Below are positions 1 through 8,484 of a DNA stretch of 64,000 nt, piece after piece. Position 1 is the stretch's first letter, and the number at the start of each line of letters is the position of its first letter. Made by a program: the position numbers and the translations under genes. Below the pieces are notes generated by a model that worked only from the letters and a program-made list of their open reading frames with translations, did not search any database and was not told where the DNA came from. Source of the DNA: Ktedonobacter sp. SOSP1-85 (lineage in GTDB: Bacteria; Chloroflexota; Ktedonobacteria; Ktedonobacterales; Ktedonobacteraceae); the NCBI RefSeq assembly GCF_016587415.1, contig NZ_BNJI01000003.1, forward strand, positions 1,116,001 to 1,180,000, read 5' to 3'.

Positions 1-53
1 TGGTCATGGCTAAATTCGCATATATTATATTTCACATATGGAGTAGGTAATTA

Positions 54-1061
54 ATGTTCCGACGTCCTCGTTCGTTTTCCCTTCTGGTATTCGGCTTGTG
101 GTTGTTGTCCATCAGCCTGTTAGCGAGTGGTTGCGGAGGAAGTACAACCACGACAACGGCCTCTTCAAATAGAGTACAACAGGTTTCTATTGGTCTAGGG
201 TATATACCAGACATCCAGTTCGCACCCTTTTATGTTGCTCAATCAAAGGGGTATTATAGTGAGTCAGGTCTAAACGTTACCTTTCATCATGGTATCGTTC
301 CAGATCTCGTCGGTTCGATGGTGGCCGGAAAGAATACATTCGTCATGGCTGGCGGCGATGAATTGCTTACCGCCCGCAATGAGCATATACAGGCAAAAAA
401 TGTCGCAACAATCTTCCAGAAGTACCCCATCAGCTTGATTGTTCCTGCCAACTCACCAATTAAGTCTCCAGCCGATTTAAAGGGACACTCTGTCGGCATA
501 CCCGGTCCCTATGGGTCAAGCTATACTGCGCTGCTAGCATTCCTCTACAAGGAACATCTCTCGCTTTCTGATATCAAGCTTCAATCCATAGGTTTTACAC
601 AGGTTGCGGCCTTGCTGGCTCATCGTGTGGATGCGATTATAGGCTACTCCAATAACGAACCACTACAGCTTGCCAGGCGCAATGTACAGGTTCGCACATT
701 CGCCGTCTCTGACTATCAACCGCTCGTCTCAGAAGGAATTATTGTCCCTGAAACAACACTTCAGAAACAACCACAGGTAGTCCATGAGTTTGTGCTGGCC
801 ACATTAAAGGGGCTACAGTACGTGATCGATCATCCTGAGGATGCAATCACACTGAGTAAGCCTTATATTCCCGGCATGACCAATACTCAACAGACGCTGG
901 AGATATTGAAGGCAACCATTCCTATTTGGCAAGGGAATGGAACGCTTGGTATCAATGATGAGGTAGCCTGGCAAGCGATGGAGCAATTCATGGTTGCACA
1001 GAAGATGATAGGTCCCATCCCGAAGGTCTCGGACGCCTATACCAACCAATACACAAAATAA
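54..1061 (+). CDS. ABC transporter substrate-binding lipoprotein, NMT1/THI5-like
   Basis: A 335-residue exported solute-binding protein. The N-terminus has a charged MFRRPR stretch, a hydrophobic core and a lipobox LLASGC with the lipidated Cys at residue 27, followed by a Ser/Thr-rich tether, so the mature protein should be anchored outside the cytoplasmic membrane. The mature part begins with GYIPDIQFAPFYVAQSKGYY, the hallmark of the NMT1/THI5 fold used by ThiY, SsuA and TauA proteins to bind thiamine pyrimidine precursors, sulfonates or nitrate-type ligands. The ligand cannot be read from sequence; the opening motif is closest in style to the thiamine-precursor branch. A Shine-Dalgarno-like GGAGTAGG lies 6 bases before the ATG. 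No permease or ATPase follows, so partners are presumably upstream of the window or elsewhere. Confidence 0.88.
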   Translation: MFRRPRSFSLLVFGLWLLSISLLASGCGGSTTTTTASSNRVQQVSIGLGYIPDIQFAPFYVAQSKGYYSESGLNVTFHHGIVPDLVGSMVAGKNTFVMAGGDELLTARNEHIQAKNVATIFQKYPISLIVPANSPIKSPADLKGHSVGIPGPYGSSYTALLAFLYKEHLSLSDIKLQSIGFTQVAALLAHRVDAIIGYSNNEPLQLARRNVQVRTFAVSDYQPLVSEGIIVPETTLQKQPQVVHEFVLATLKGLQYVIDHPEDAITLSKPYIPGMTNTQQTLEILKATIPIWQGNGTLGINDEVAWQAMEQFMVAQKMIGPIPKVSDAYTNQYTK

Positions 1062-1276
1062 ACACCACTCTCTTGTTTACCCGGGTTTCTTGGATGTGGC
1101 ACGAAAGGTCGCTTTTCGTCTCAACCTCGTTCGTCATTGTGCAAGTGGCAAGATTGAGGTGGAGATGGAATACGTTACATCCCTGTTCCATGTAAAGCGC
1201 CATTGGTGCTGAGAAGCCTTCGGCAAACAGGCGCTGAATAGTCACTACCAATGAAAAAATGAGGAGATCACTCACC

Positions 1277-2209
1277 ATGCAAACACATCAGTTTGGCAGA
1301 ACAGATATGCGGATTACGGCCATTGGGCTGGGAACATGGGCACTTGGGGGAAATCAATGGGGTCCTCAGGACGACCAGGAGTCTATAGCAACGATACAAC
1401 GAGCTCTAGACCTGGGTATCAACTGGATTGATACCGCTGCTATTTATGGGTTGGGAGGATCCGAGAAAGTGGTGGGAAGAGCTATTAAAGGGCGCAAACA
1501 ACCTTATATCTTCACGAAATGCTCACTGATCTGGGATGAGGAGATGCAGGTAAGGAGCAGCCTGAGAGCTAGTTCGATCCGTCATGAAGTTGAGGAGAGC
1601 TTAAGACGACTCGATATCGAGACCATTGATTTGTACCAGATACACTGGCCCAATCCCGATCCAGAGATTGAAGAAGGGTGGAATACGCTTGCCGAGCTCA
1701 AACGGGAAGGGAAAGTACGCCATATAGGCGTATCAAACTTCAATGTAGCGCAACTGCAGCGCGCGGAGAAGATAGCGCCAGTTGAAACATTACAGCCACC
1801 GTACTCATTAATTCATCGCCAGGCGGAGCACGAAATTCTGCCCTATTGCCAGCAAAACACGATTGGTACGATCGTCTATTCCCCTATGGCGTCGGGCCTC
1901 TTGTCTGGGCACATGACCCGTGAGCGCATTGCACAACTGCCAGATGGTGATTGGCGCAAACAGGGTCAGGAGTTTCAGGAGCCGCGCTTGACGCGTAATT
2001 TGGCGCTCGCCGATCTCCTCACGGCGATTGGAAAGGCACGCAACGTCACAGCGGGAACGGTCGCTATTGCTTGGGCACTACATAACCCAGCAGTGACAGC
2101 CGCCATTGTTGGCGTGCGCCACCCATATCAAGCTGATGAACTGGCTATCGCTGCCGATTTCCATCTGAGCGAGGCTGAATATCAGCAAATTGAACAGTTC
2201 TCCGTCTGA
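1277..2209 (+). CDS. aldo/keto reductase
   Basis: A 310-residue NAD(P)H-dependent aldo/keto reductase of the TIM-barrel AKR superfamily, reducing carbonyl groups of an unknown substrate in the cytoplasm. The catalytic tetrad is complete: D52 and Y57 (in WIDTAAIYG), K81 (in IFTKCS) and H123 (in LYQIHWPN). The nucleotide-binding end shows IVGVRHPYQADE near the C-terminus, as in YghZ/AKR11-like proteins. The start chosen is the ATG at 1277, preceded by GAGGAG at 1261-1266; the in-frame ATG at 1259 overlaps that ribosome-binding site and is less likely. It is a stand-alone gene with about 200 bases of leader after the lipoprotein gene. Confidence 0.9.
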   Translation: MQTHQFGRTDMRITAIGLGTWALGGNQWGPQDDQESIATIQRALDLGINWIDTAAIYGLGGSEKVVGRAIKGRKQPYIFTKCSLIWDEEMQVRSSLRASSIRHEVEESLRRLDIETIDLYQIHWPNPDPEIEEGWNTLAELKREGKVRHIGVSNFNVAQLQRAEKIAPVETLQPPYSLIHRQAEHEILPYCQQNTIGTIVYSPMASGLLSGHMTRERIAQLPDGDWRKQGQEFQEPRLTRNLALADLLTAIGKARNVTAGTVAIAWALHNPAVTAAIVGVRHPYQADELAIAADFHLSEAEYQQIEQFSV

Positions 2210-2652
2210 GCGTTGATCGGGGAAACACGCGAACCCTGGTGAGCATCTGCAATATGCAGAGAAGAAGGCCAGGATTTAGCTTCTCCAGCAGATTCAGACT
2301 ATGCAGCAAGAGGGGCGAACTGGCAAACATAGTGTACGCATTGTCCCGTGCTGATTGCCAACAAAAGCCTCTGCTCAGCTGGATTGAGCCGAAGCGGGTT
2401 CAAGGCAAAAGAGTGATTGTCGAACCCGCTCAGCTTTTGACTGCGCAGGTACTCTCCATCAATCATTATTCCACCCTATCTGAGGCACAGGGTATCACGA
2501 GGAAGTAGATTATATTAGCGTCTACTTGCATACTCTGCGCCTCAAGTGCGAAGACGGCCCCAGGCGTCCTTGACCTTGCCACGCTTTTGCGGAAGAGTAA
2601 AAGCTTTGGATATACTTTTTCTAACACAGAGTGAATATGTGGGAGAATCTTG
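2210..2652. other. intergenic region, weak hairpin only
   Basis: About 440 bases without a convincing gene. A 9-bp inverted repeat (2393-2401 with 2422-2430) followed by a short T-run could be a weak terminator on the plus strand. An open frame at 2239-2508 has no recognisable domain, no good ribosome-binding site and composition unlike its neighbours, so it is not called. Confidence 0.35.
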
Positions 2653-3216
2653 ATGCATGATGCAAAGACAGTCGTTACCACCCCCAGACCAGTGTCAACC
2701 CTTAAATACGCTCTCCTCACGGCCTTTATCATCTTTGTGCTGAGAGTTATCCTCTACGTGATGATGCCACAAAAGGCTATGTTCAGCTACCATTCAGATA
2801 TGTCACTCACTTTTAAGACCAATGATGTCATTGCTCTCACGGATACCCTCATCCTGAGTTTCGTTAACCTCCCTTTTTATGCCTTCGCGGGGTGGCTCAT
2901 AACCAGGAAAACAGGAAGCATTCGCACCGGCCTGCTAACAGGGCTAAAGGCTGGTCTTTTCAGTGGGTTGGCTATCTATATCATTATTGCGATTATTGCC
3001 ATTTCGTTTGCCTCATTGCTCATGCTCGTGGCATCGGGTATCCCTCACGACCAGGGCACTTTCCCTCAACTTGTGGGCAATACGACGTGGTGGGTTGTCA
3101 GGACAATACTCGTCAATAACCTCTTGTTCATTGCCTTCGACATGGCCTGCGGTACTCTCATGGGCGGGTTCGGGGTCATACTGGGCCTTACGAGCAAGAA
3201 GACTGCTTGCTCGTAA
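2653..3216 (+). CDS. small multi-pass membrane protein, unknown function
   Basis: A 187-residue integral membrane protein that I do not recognise. Four hydrophobic segments are visible at about residues 16-37, 60-82, 98-128 and 150-183, with short hydrophilic connections. The architecture resembles the small DUF4199-like or YIP-like membrane proteins common in Chloroflexota, but no diagnostic motif supports a family. The ATG at 2653 is preferred over the overlapping TTG at 2650; GGGAGAA lies upstream. The last codons and the stop lie inside a 13-bp perfect inverted repeat that is probably the terminator. Confidence 0.65.
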   Translation: MHDAKTVVTTPRPVSTLKYALLTAFIIFVLRVILYVMMPQKAMFSYHSDMSLTFKTNDVIALTDTLILSFVNLPFYAFAGWLITRKTGSIRTGLLTGLKAGLFSGLAIYIIIAIIAISFASLLMLVASGIPHDQGTFPQLVGNTTWWVVRTILVNNLLFIAFDMACGTLMGGFGVILGLTSKKTACS

Positions 3217-3218
3217 GG
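3186..3218 (+). terminator. hairpin overlapping the stop codon
   Basis: Perfect 13-bp arms (3186-3198 and 3206-3218) with a 7-base loop. The stop codon of the membrane protein gene (3214-3216) is inside the right arm. No strong T-run follows. Confidence 0.5.
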
Positions 3219-3452
3219 AATATCAACAGGTTCCACCAAAAATTAGGGGTTGAAAAAGTTTATTGCAACACAACCTCATCCATTATATGTCGCCAGTGCG
3301 CCCGCTGGCGGATAATGTTCTGACCATTGGAGTATATTGCAAAGAAGAGGGGCAAATCATGGGCCGATAGAGATATTTTCAGGGAGCAATGACAGCCAAG
3401 AACTGATACAAAAATTCTAAAGCAAAGGAGATGCAGGAAAGGAAGAACAATC

Positions 3453-5231
3453 ATGGACCACGAGAACCATGGACACCACAGCAACACATCCGAGCCTATC
3501 CCACGCTCGTCTCCTGATCCGCTGCTTGTGGCCAAATTCCTTCTCCCGGTATTTGTCAAAATCAACCTTTATCGCTACCGCTTTTTTAGCACTGCGGCCA
3601 TGACTATGGCTGCCTCCCATGATAGTGAGACACCTGCTCCTACCACATCCATCCCCCGGCGTGTGTTTGTGGGGCTCCTCCTGGGAAGCCTTGTCCTGGG
3701 GGCTTTTACTTTTCTCAGACCGTTCAGACTGACGTTTGGTGGCCAACTCCTTGACGCTTTAAGCATCTTGTACGCGCTGTTCCTGGCGCTAGTGTGTTTT
3801 CGCGGCTCATGGGGGCTGCTGAGCATGGTCGGTCCCCCTGGGACTGGCACGCAGACCGGACGGCGTTTCATCCCGTTTCTGTTGGGCATGAGTACATTGT
3901 GGGCTGCGCTTGCACTCCTTGGCTGGGTGTCCGAGACCATGTGGACCCAGCGGGCATCGACCTATCCTACCCTGTTTCATGTGCTCGAATTGGGAGTGTA
4001 TCCGTTCTTCATTGCGGCGGTTCTGCTTCTGCCCTCGCCAAACCTCTCCCGGCTCTCGCGCCTGCGGATCCTGCTTGATAGCTTGATCATCCTGGCGACG
4101 GTCGTGACCCTCTATGTCTATGTGTTCGCGGTTCCCATGCTTGTCACTACCAGGCTAACACTCCTGGAAAAGACCTTGGGGAGTCTCTTCGTCACTGCCA
4201 ACCTGGTGTCGCTCTTTTGCTTGCTGTTCGTCGCCTTCCAAACGGTCCATGTGGGTATCCGGAAGGTCATCGCTCTGCTCACGCTGGCCATGGTCATTTT
4301 CCTGGTCGGTCATGTGGTCTACTACACGCTCTTGCATTCGGCAGAGGCGAGCCTCACGACCGGACCAGACCCTGGCCTGCTTGGAAGTCTCACCCTGATC
4401 GCTGTGGCAGCCCAGACGATGCGGCGCGTGCTGGTTCAGGGCACGCCTGCGGAACGTGGTCCCACGGTGCTTTTAGAGGAAACATGGGCATTTGCCCATT
4501 GGAAAATCTGGCTGGTGTCTATCCTGGTGCTGATCTTTGCGCTACTGCTGGTGTCTCTCGCGATCCAGCCTGCCAATGTGTACACCCCCGCAAGGTTACA
4601 GGTCGTTGAGTTTGGTGGAACCGGTATTCTGATTTTGCTTGTTCTACGGCAGTTGCTAGTAACGCATGAATTGTACATCTTGAAGCAAGATCTCCGAGAG
4701 ACGAATGCACAGTTAGACAGGCTGGCGGCTTCTGATCCCCTGACCGGTGTGCCCAACTATCGAACGCTAGTGAACACGCTTGGCGAGGAGTTGGAGCGCG
4801 CAAAGGCACAGCAGACGACGTGTTCCATCCTGTTCATGGATATCGACCAATTTAAAGCTGTCAACGACCAGTATGGGCACGCAGTGGGAGATCTGGTCTT
4901 GTGCCAAGTTGCCGGGTTGGCAGCGTCACTTCTGCGCTCAGAAGATTGCCTGGGGCGGTGGGGCGGTGAGGAGTTTGTTGCTATTTTGCCAGGACAAGGG
5001 CCCACCGAAGCATTCACGGTTGCTGAACGAATACGGATGCGGGTCTCAGAGCAGGTATTTGCGGGTCAAAAAGATCTCCACGTGTCCTGTTCGCTAGGAG
5101 TGGCAACCTATCCACAGATGGCCACTGAGCGGGAATGGTTGCTGATTTGCGCCGATCAAGCCATGTATGAGGCCAAGCGTCTCGGACGCAATCAAAGCTG
5201 CCTGGCGAAGCTGGAAAAGGGCATAATATAG
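3453..5231 (+). CDS. membrane diguanylate cyclase (GGDEF)
   Basis: A 592-residue protein predicted to make cyclic di-GMP from two GTP. About eight hydrophobic helices occupy residues 70-410 and form an uncharacterised membrane sensor, followed by a short coiled linker and a C-terminal GGDEF domain from about residue 428. The active-site loop is GGEEF at 504-508. An RxxD inhibitory site (RSED) sits exactly five residues before it, so product feedback inhibition is expected. FMDIDQFKAVND supplies the metal and substrate-binding Asp and Asn. No EAL or HD-GYP phosphodiesterase domain is present. AGGAAGAA precedes the ATG. The His-rich first ten residues are unusual, and a later internal start cannot be excluded. 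It stands alone. Confidence 0.9.
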   Translation: MDHENHGHHSNTSEPIPRSSPDPLLVAKFLLPVFVKINLYRYRFFSTAAMTMAASHDSETPAPTTSIPRRVFVGLLLGSLVLGAFTFLRPFRLTFGGQLLDALSILYALFLALVCFRGSWGLLSMVGPPGTGTQTGRRFIPFLLGMSTLWAALALLGWVSETMWTQRASTYPTLFHVLELGVYPFFIAAVLLLPSPNLSRLSRLRILLDSLIILATVVTLYVYVFAVPMLVTTRLTLLEKTLGSLFVTANLVSLFCLLFVAFQTVHVGIRKVIALLTLAMVIFLVGHVVYYTLLHSAEASLTTGPDPGLLGSLTLIAVAAQTMRRVLVQGTPAERGPTVLLEETWAFAHWKIWLVSILVLIFALLLVSLAIQPANVYTPARLQVVEFGGTGILILLVLRQLLVTHELYILKQDLRETNAQLDRLAASDPLTGVPNYRTLVNTLGEELERAKAQQTTCSILFMDIDQFKAVNDQYGHAVGDLVLCQVAGLAASLLRSEDCLGRWGGEEFVAILPGQGPTEAFTVAERIRMRVSEQVFAGQKDLHVSCSLGVATYPQMATEREWLLICADQAMYEAKRLGRNQSCLAKLEKGII

Positions 5232-5291
5232 AGTCAGATGCTAGTGTTGTAAAAAATTTAGAGCAAAGAAAACGAAGTAGGCAATTACGGA

Positions 5292-5513
5292 ATAAGAATC
5301 ATTTTACCGATCAGTAAGCAAACACAGGCATTGCTCAAGTTTGTCGAGGGCCATAAGCTGGAATGCCTTGTCACGTTGGTGCTGACAACTGGTATGCGCA
5401 AAGGCGAGCAGCTCGCCTTGCACTGGTCAGATTTTGGCACTAAGAACGCTCTACAAGCGGGTTGCGAGGAGACATACTCTCAAGACTCTAGCCTATATAC
5501 GTTTGTACAGTAA
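5292..5513 (+). pseudogene. tyrosine recombinase (integrase) remnant
   Basis: The open frame from about 5292 encodes the start of a phage-type integrase catalytic domain. The box I region, LVLTTGMRKGEQLALHWSDF, includes the first catalytic Arg. The frame then loses similarity and stops, and the HxxR and Tyr boxes are absent. There is no start codon with a ribosome-binding site; the only candidate is a TTG at 5331. It is a decayed fragment of an integrated element. No attachment repeats were found next to it. Confidence 0.7.
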
Positions 5514-5566
5514 CAAATAGACGCACAAACGCTTACAAGCTAGAGCCCCACTATGCGCTTCTGCCA

Positions 5567-6298
5567 TCATGACAATTCATCTGTCTGCGGTTGAGCATAT
5601 GGCCACTCAATGACGACCCCTAACGCTTGAATCAGCGCCACCGCCTGCACGGGATCTATGACCAGGCCTTGCAACTCGGTTGGTCCAATATGTACGCCCT
5701 CGATCTCACAGCCTGCCAGGTTCACACCCTTGAGCCTGGTACCCGAAAACTGCACATGGTTGAGGCGGCAGCGCTCGAATACCGCACCTGCCAGGTCCGA
5801 GGCCTGAAAGTCCACGTCGCTAAGATCACATTCTTCAAAGCGGACCGAGCGAAACTTACTAAAACGGAACTGAGCCAGGTTCAAGGTACAGCCCTGAAAT
5901 ACCACGTCCTGTAAGCGCGATTCGTTGGCCTGGAAGCCAGTCAGAAGGCATGAGCGAAACTCGACCCGGTCCATATTGACCTGCGGCCAGCAGGCGCTCG
6001 CCATTTCACACGCCTCCAGGCGGCAATCCTCCAGGCGCGCAAGGTCGAACTGGCTCTCGTTCAGCTTTACCCGCTTGAGCAATACCTGCTCGATATGGAC
6101 ATGGGACGCGACCTGCCCGCTCAACTCCTCACGCGCAAGGACGAACGTGCTATAGTGCCCATGGTCTTCCACATACGGCGTCGGCAACGCATGCGTCTCC
6201 ATCCGCCGAGGCAAGAGCGGCACTTTGATCGCTCTGACTACGGGCAATGGCCCCGTTTGACCAGCGGGAAGTGGACCAGATTGGTACTGGCTACACAT
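5567..6298 (-). CDS. pentapeptide-repeat protein
   Basis: A 243-residue protein whose residues 65-220 consist of A(D/N)LxX-type pentapeptide units such as FEECDLSDVDF, ASDLAGAVF and GTRLKGVNL. These predict a right-handed quadrilateral beta-helix. Family members have varied roles: some mimic DNA and protect gyrase, many are of unknown function, and nothing here decides between these. There is no signal peptide or transmembrane segment. The start is supported by AGGAGAG 8 bases upstream on the minus strand. The first 40 residues are Pro-rich and not repeat-like. It is transcribed alone on the minus strand. Confidence 0.85.
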   Translation of the reverse strand: MCSQYQSGPLPAGQTGPLPVVRAIKVPLLPRRMETHALPTPYVEDHGHYSTFVLAREELSGQVASHVHIEQVLLKRVKLNESQFDLARLEDCRLEACEMASACWPQVNMDRVEFRSCLLTGFQANESRLQDVVFQGCTLNLAQFRFSKFRSVRFEECDLSDVDFQASDLAGAVFERCRLNHVQFSGTRLKGVNLAGCEIEGVHIGPTELQGLVIDPVQAVALIQALGVVIEWPYAQPQTDELS

Positions 6299-6545
6299 TT
6301 CACTTCTCTCCTTTCAGCGAAGAACACCTACAGCAAGCGACAAAAAAAATTGGAGGGCGATCTACTCACCCTCCAGTGTACACTAAAATTTTTCGCTTGT
6401 CGTCTTACTCTACTAAAATCTTTCAGCCTTAGAATCTTTTAATCTCTATACGACGAGTCCACCCCCATCCATCACAAGCGTTGTTCCCGTCGTAAGATTA
6501 TACTTTCAAAAGCTCGTCGCCAAAATCCTTCTTCTACTATAACCA
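6299..6545. other. intergenic region
   Basis: Non-coding stretch between the pentapeptide gene start and the terminator palindrome of the ABC exporter operon. It is T-rich near 6400-6440 and should contain the pentapeptide gene promoter on the minus strand, but no clear -35/-10 pair was identified. Confidence 0.4.
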
Positions 6546-6603
6546 CACACCAAAACAGGCCCGCGAAACAGCATGTCGTGTTTCGCGGGCCTGTTTTGGT
6601 GTG
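6546..6603 (-). terminator. 25-bp perfect hairpin after ABC exporter operon
   Basis: Arms 6546-6570 and 6579-6603 are exact reverse complements with an 8-base loop. It sits 10 bases after the end of the exporter gene and very probably ends its transcript. The stem is much longer than a typical intrinsic terminator. Confidence 0.75.
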
Positions 6604-6612
6604 ATACGGCGT

Positions 6613-8484
6613 TTAGACGGCTTCGGGCAGCGTCTCCTTCACATCCGTGTGGCGGAAGCCCATCGCGTAGAGCGAGGCATAGGCGCCATCGGCCTTCAAC
6701 AACTCATCGTGCGTACCCTGCTCCATGATCTCGCCCTTCTGCAAGACAATGATCTTGTCCGCGTTCTTTATGGTCGAGAGACGGTGTGCGATGACGAAGG
6801 CGGTACGTCCATACAGCAGGCGGCGCAAGCCCTCCTGCACCAATACCTCTGTGAAGGTATCAATACTGGCCGTGGCCTCGTCGAGCACCAGAATACGAGG
6901 ATCGGCCAGCAAGGCGCGCGCGAAGGAGATCAACTGGCGCTGGCCCACGCTCAGGTTGCGCCCACGCTCGCGAATGACGGTATCATAGCCATCGGGCATG
7001 CCAATGATCAGATCATGCACACCCACAACCTTCGCGGCCTCCTCCACCTCGGCATCGCTGGCGTCCAGGCGTCCATAGCGAATGTTCTCGCGAATGGTAC
7101 CCGTGAAGAGGAAGGGTTCCTGCAACACGATGCCGATCTGCCTGCGCAAGGACTGCTGCTTCACCTCGCGAATATCGTGCCCGTCAATGAGCAAGGCTCC
7201 ATCCAATACCTCGTAGAAGCGTGGCAAGAGACTGATGATTGTGCTCTTACCTGCGCCCGTTGGTCCCACAATGGCGATAGTCTGGCCCGCCTGGGCCGTG
7301 AGATTCAGCCCACGCAGCACGGGATGCTCTTTTTTGTAGCCAAAGACTACGTTCTTGAACTCGACGTTGCCCACGACCTCTGGCATATCATAGGCATTTT
7401 CACGATCCTGAATGGAAATTGGTACATCCAGAATCTGGAAGATACGCTCAGCGGCAACCCCCGAGCGCTGCAACTGGGTATACAGCATACTCAGGTCGCG
7501 AATGGGATCGAAGAAACGGTTGATGTAGAGCGTAAAGGCGACCAGTACGCCAACCTGTAAATCACCATGCGCGACCAGCCAGCCGCCATAGACCACTGCC
7601 AGGGCCGTCGCCACCGCCGCTACGACCTCAACTAGTGGCAGGACAAGCGCGGCCACCCGGCTCGACTCCAGGTTCGTATCCAGGTTGTAACGATTCAACT
7701 CATCGAACTCGCTGCGATTGCGATCCTCACGCGCCAGACTCTGGATGACGCGCATGCCGGAGATGTTCTCCTGCAAGGTCGCGTTTACCAGCGAGATGGC
7801 AGCACGCGTGCGACGGAAGGAACGCTGCGCGTATCGCTGCCAGAAGATGGCGATGATGACCATGATTGGCAGAACGGTAAAGGTCAGCAGGGCCAGGCGC
7901 ACGCTCAGCGCCAGCATGGTTCCGATAATACCCACCAGGGCCACCAGCGAACCCAGCATGGAGAGCAGGCCCGAGCTAAGCATGGATTCCATGACATCGA
8001 TGTCGCTTTGCAGGCGCGACATGACACGCCCAATCTGCGTGTGGTCATAGAAGCTCAGCGAGAGCCTCTGCAAGTGCGCGAACATGTCGGCACTGATTTT
8101 ATACAGGATGCGCTGGCCCGCCCAGGACATGCTCCAGATCTGCCAGTACTGCGACTGCCACATTCCCACATTTACGAGCAAAAGGACTCCGCTAATCCAG
8201 GCCAGGGCAACCAGATCGCCATGACTGATAGAGCTATCGATTGCCAGACCAATCAGGTAGGGGTTCGCCAGGTTGAAGGCGGTATACAGCAGCACCAGGA
8301 CACAGCTCAGAATGGTCGCGGTCTTATATTTACCAACATAGGGACCAAAGCGACCAATCAGCTTCCAATCAAACTTGCCTTCGATATCTTCATCCGAACC
8401 TGCCAGGCTATTCTCGCTCCAGGTACGGCGAGCCGAAAGCTTATCATACAAGTCGGACTTGGGTTTACTCTTGCGCAAAATCAC
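6613..8484 (-). CDS. ABC exporter half-transporter, subunit B (canonical ATPase)
   Basis: A 623-residue type IV ABC exporter with six transmembrane helices (about residues 55-330) and a C-terminal nucleotide-binding domain. The catalytic elements are intact: Walker A GPTGAGKST, signature LSVGQRQ (a slight variant of LSGGQ), Walker B ILVLDEA with the catalytic Glu, and H-loop AHRLST. Its start overlaps the stop of the upstream exporter gene by 4 bases (ATGA), so the two subunits are translationally coupled and should form a heterodimer. In such pairs (BmrCD, TM287/288-like) this subunit supplies the catalytic Glu for the single competent ATP site. Substrate unknown: drugs, lipids or peptides are possible. 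There is no C39 peptidase domain. Confidence 0.93.
   Translation of the reverse strand: MILRKSKPKSDLYDKLSARRTWSENSLAGSDEDIEGKFDWKLIGRFGPYVGKYKTATILSCVLVLLYTAFNLANPYLIGLAIDSSISHGDLVALAWISGVLLLVNVGMWQSQYWQIWSMSWAGQRILYKISADMFAHLQRLSLSFYDHTQIGRVMSRLQSDIDVMESMLSSGLLSMLGSLVALVGIIGTMLALSVRLALLTFTVLPIMVIIAIFWQRYAQRSFRRTRAAISLVNATLQENISGMRVIQSLAREDRNRSEFDELNRYNLDTNLESSRVAALVLPLVEVVAAVATALAVVYGGWLVAHGDLQVGVLVAFTLYINRFFDPIRDLSMLYTQLQRSGVAAERIFQILDVPISIQDRENAYDMPEVVGNVEFKNVVFGYKKEHPVLRGLNLTAQAGQTIAIVGPTGAGKSTIISLLPRFYEVLDGALLIDGHDIREVKQQSLRRQIGIVLQEPFLFTGTIRENIRYGRLDASDAEVEEAAKVVGVHDLIIGMPDGYDTVIRERGRNLSVGQRQLISFARALLADPRILVLDEATASIDTFTEVLVQEGLRRLLYGRTAFVIAHRLSTIKNADKIIVLQKGEIMEQGTHDELLKADGAYASLYAMGFRHTDVKETLPEAV

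Noticed and set aside
2239..2508. 89-codon frame after the aldo/keto reductase
   Set aside because: No recognisable similarity or translation signal; composition is like intergenic DNA.
6601..7560. Long plus-strand frame inside the ABC exporter gene
   Set aside because: Antisense shadow of a conserved ABC transporter; no domain, no ribosome-binding site. The same applies to 9213-10022.
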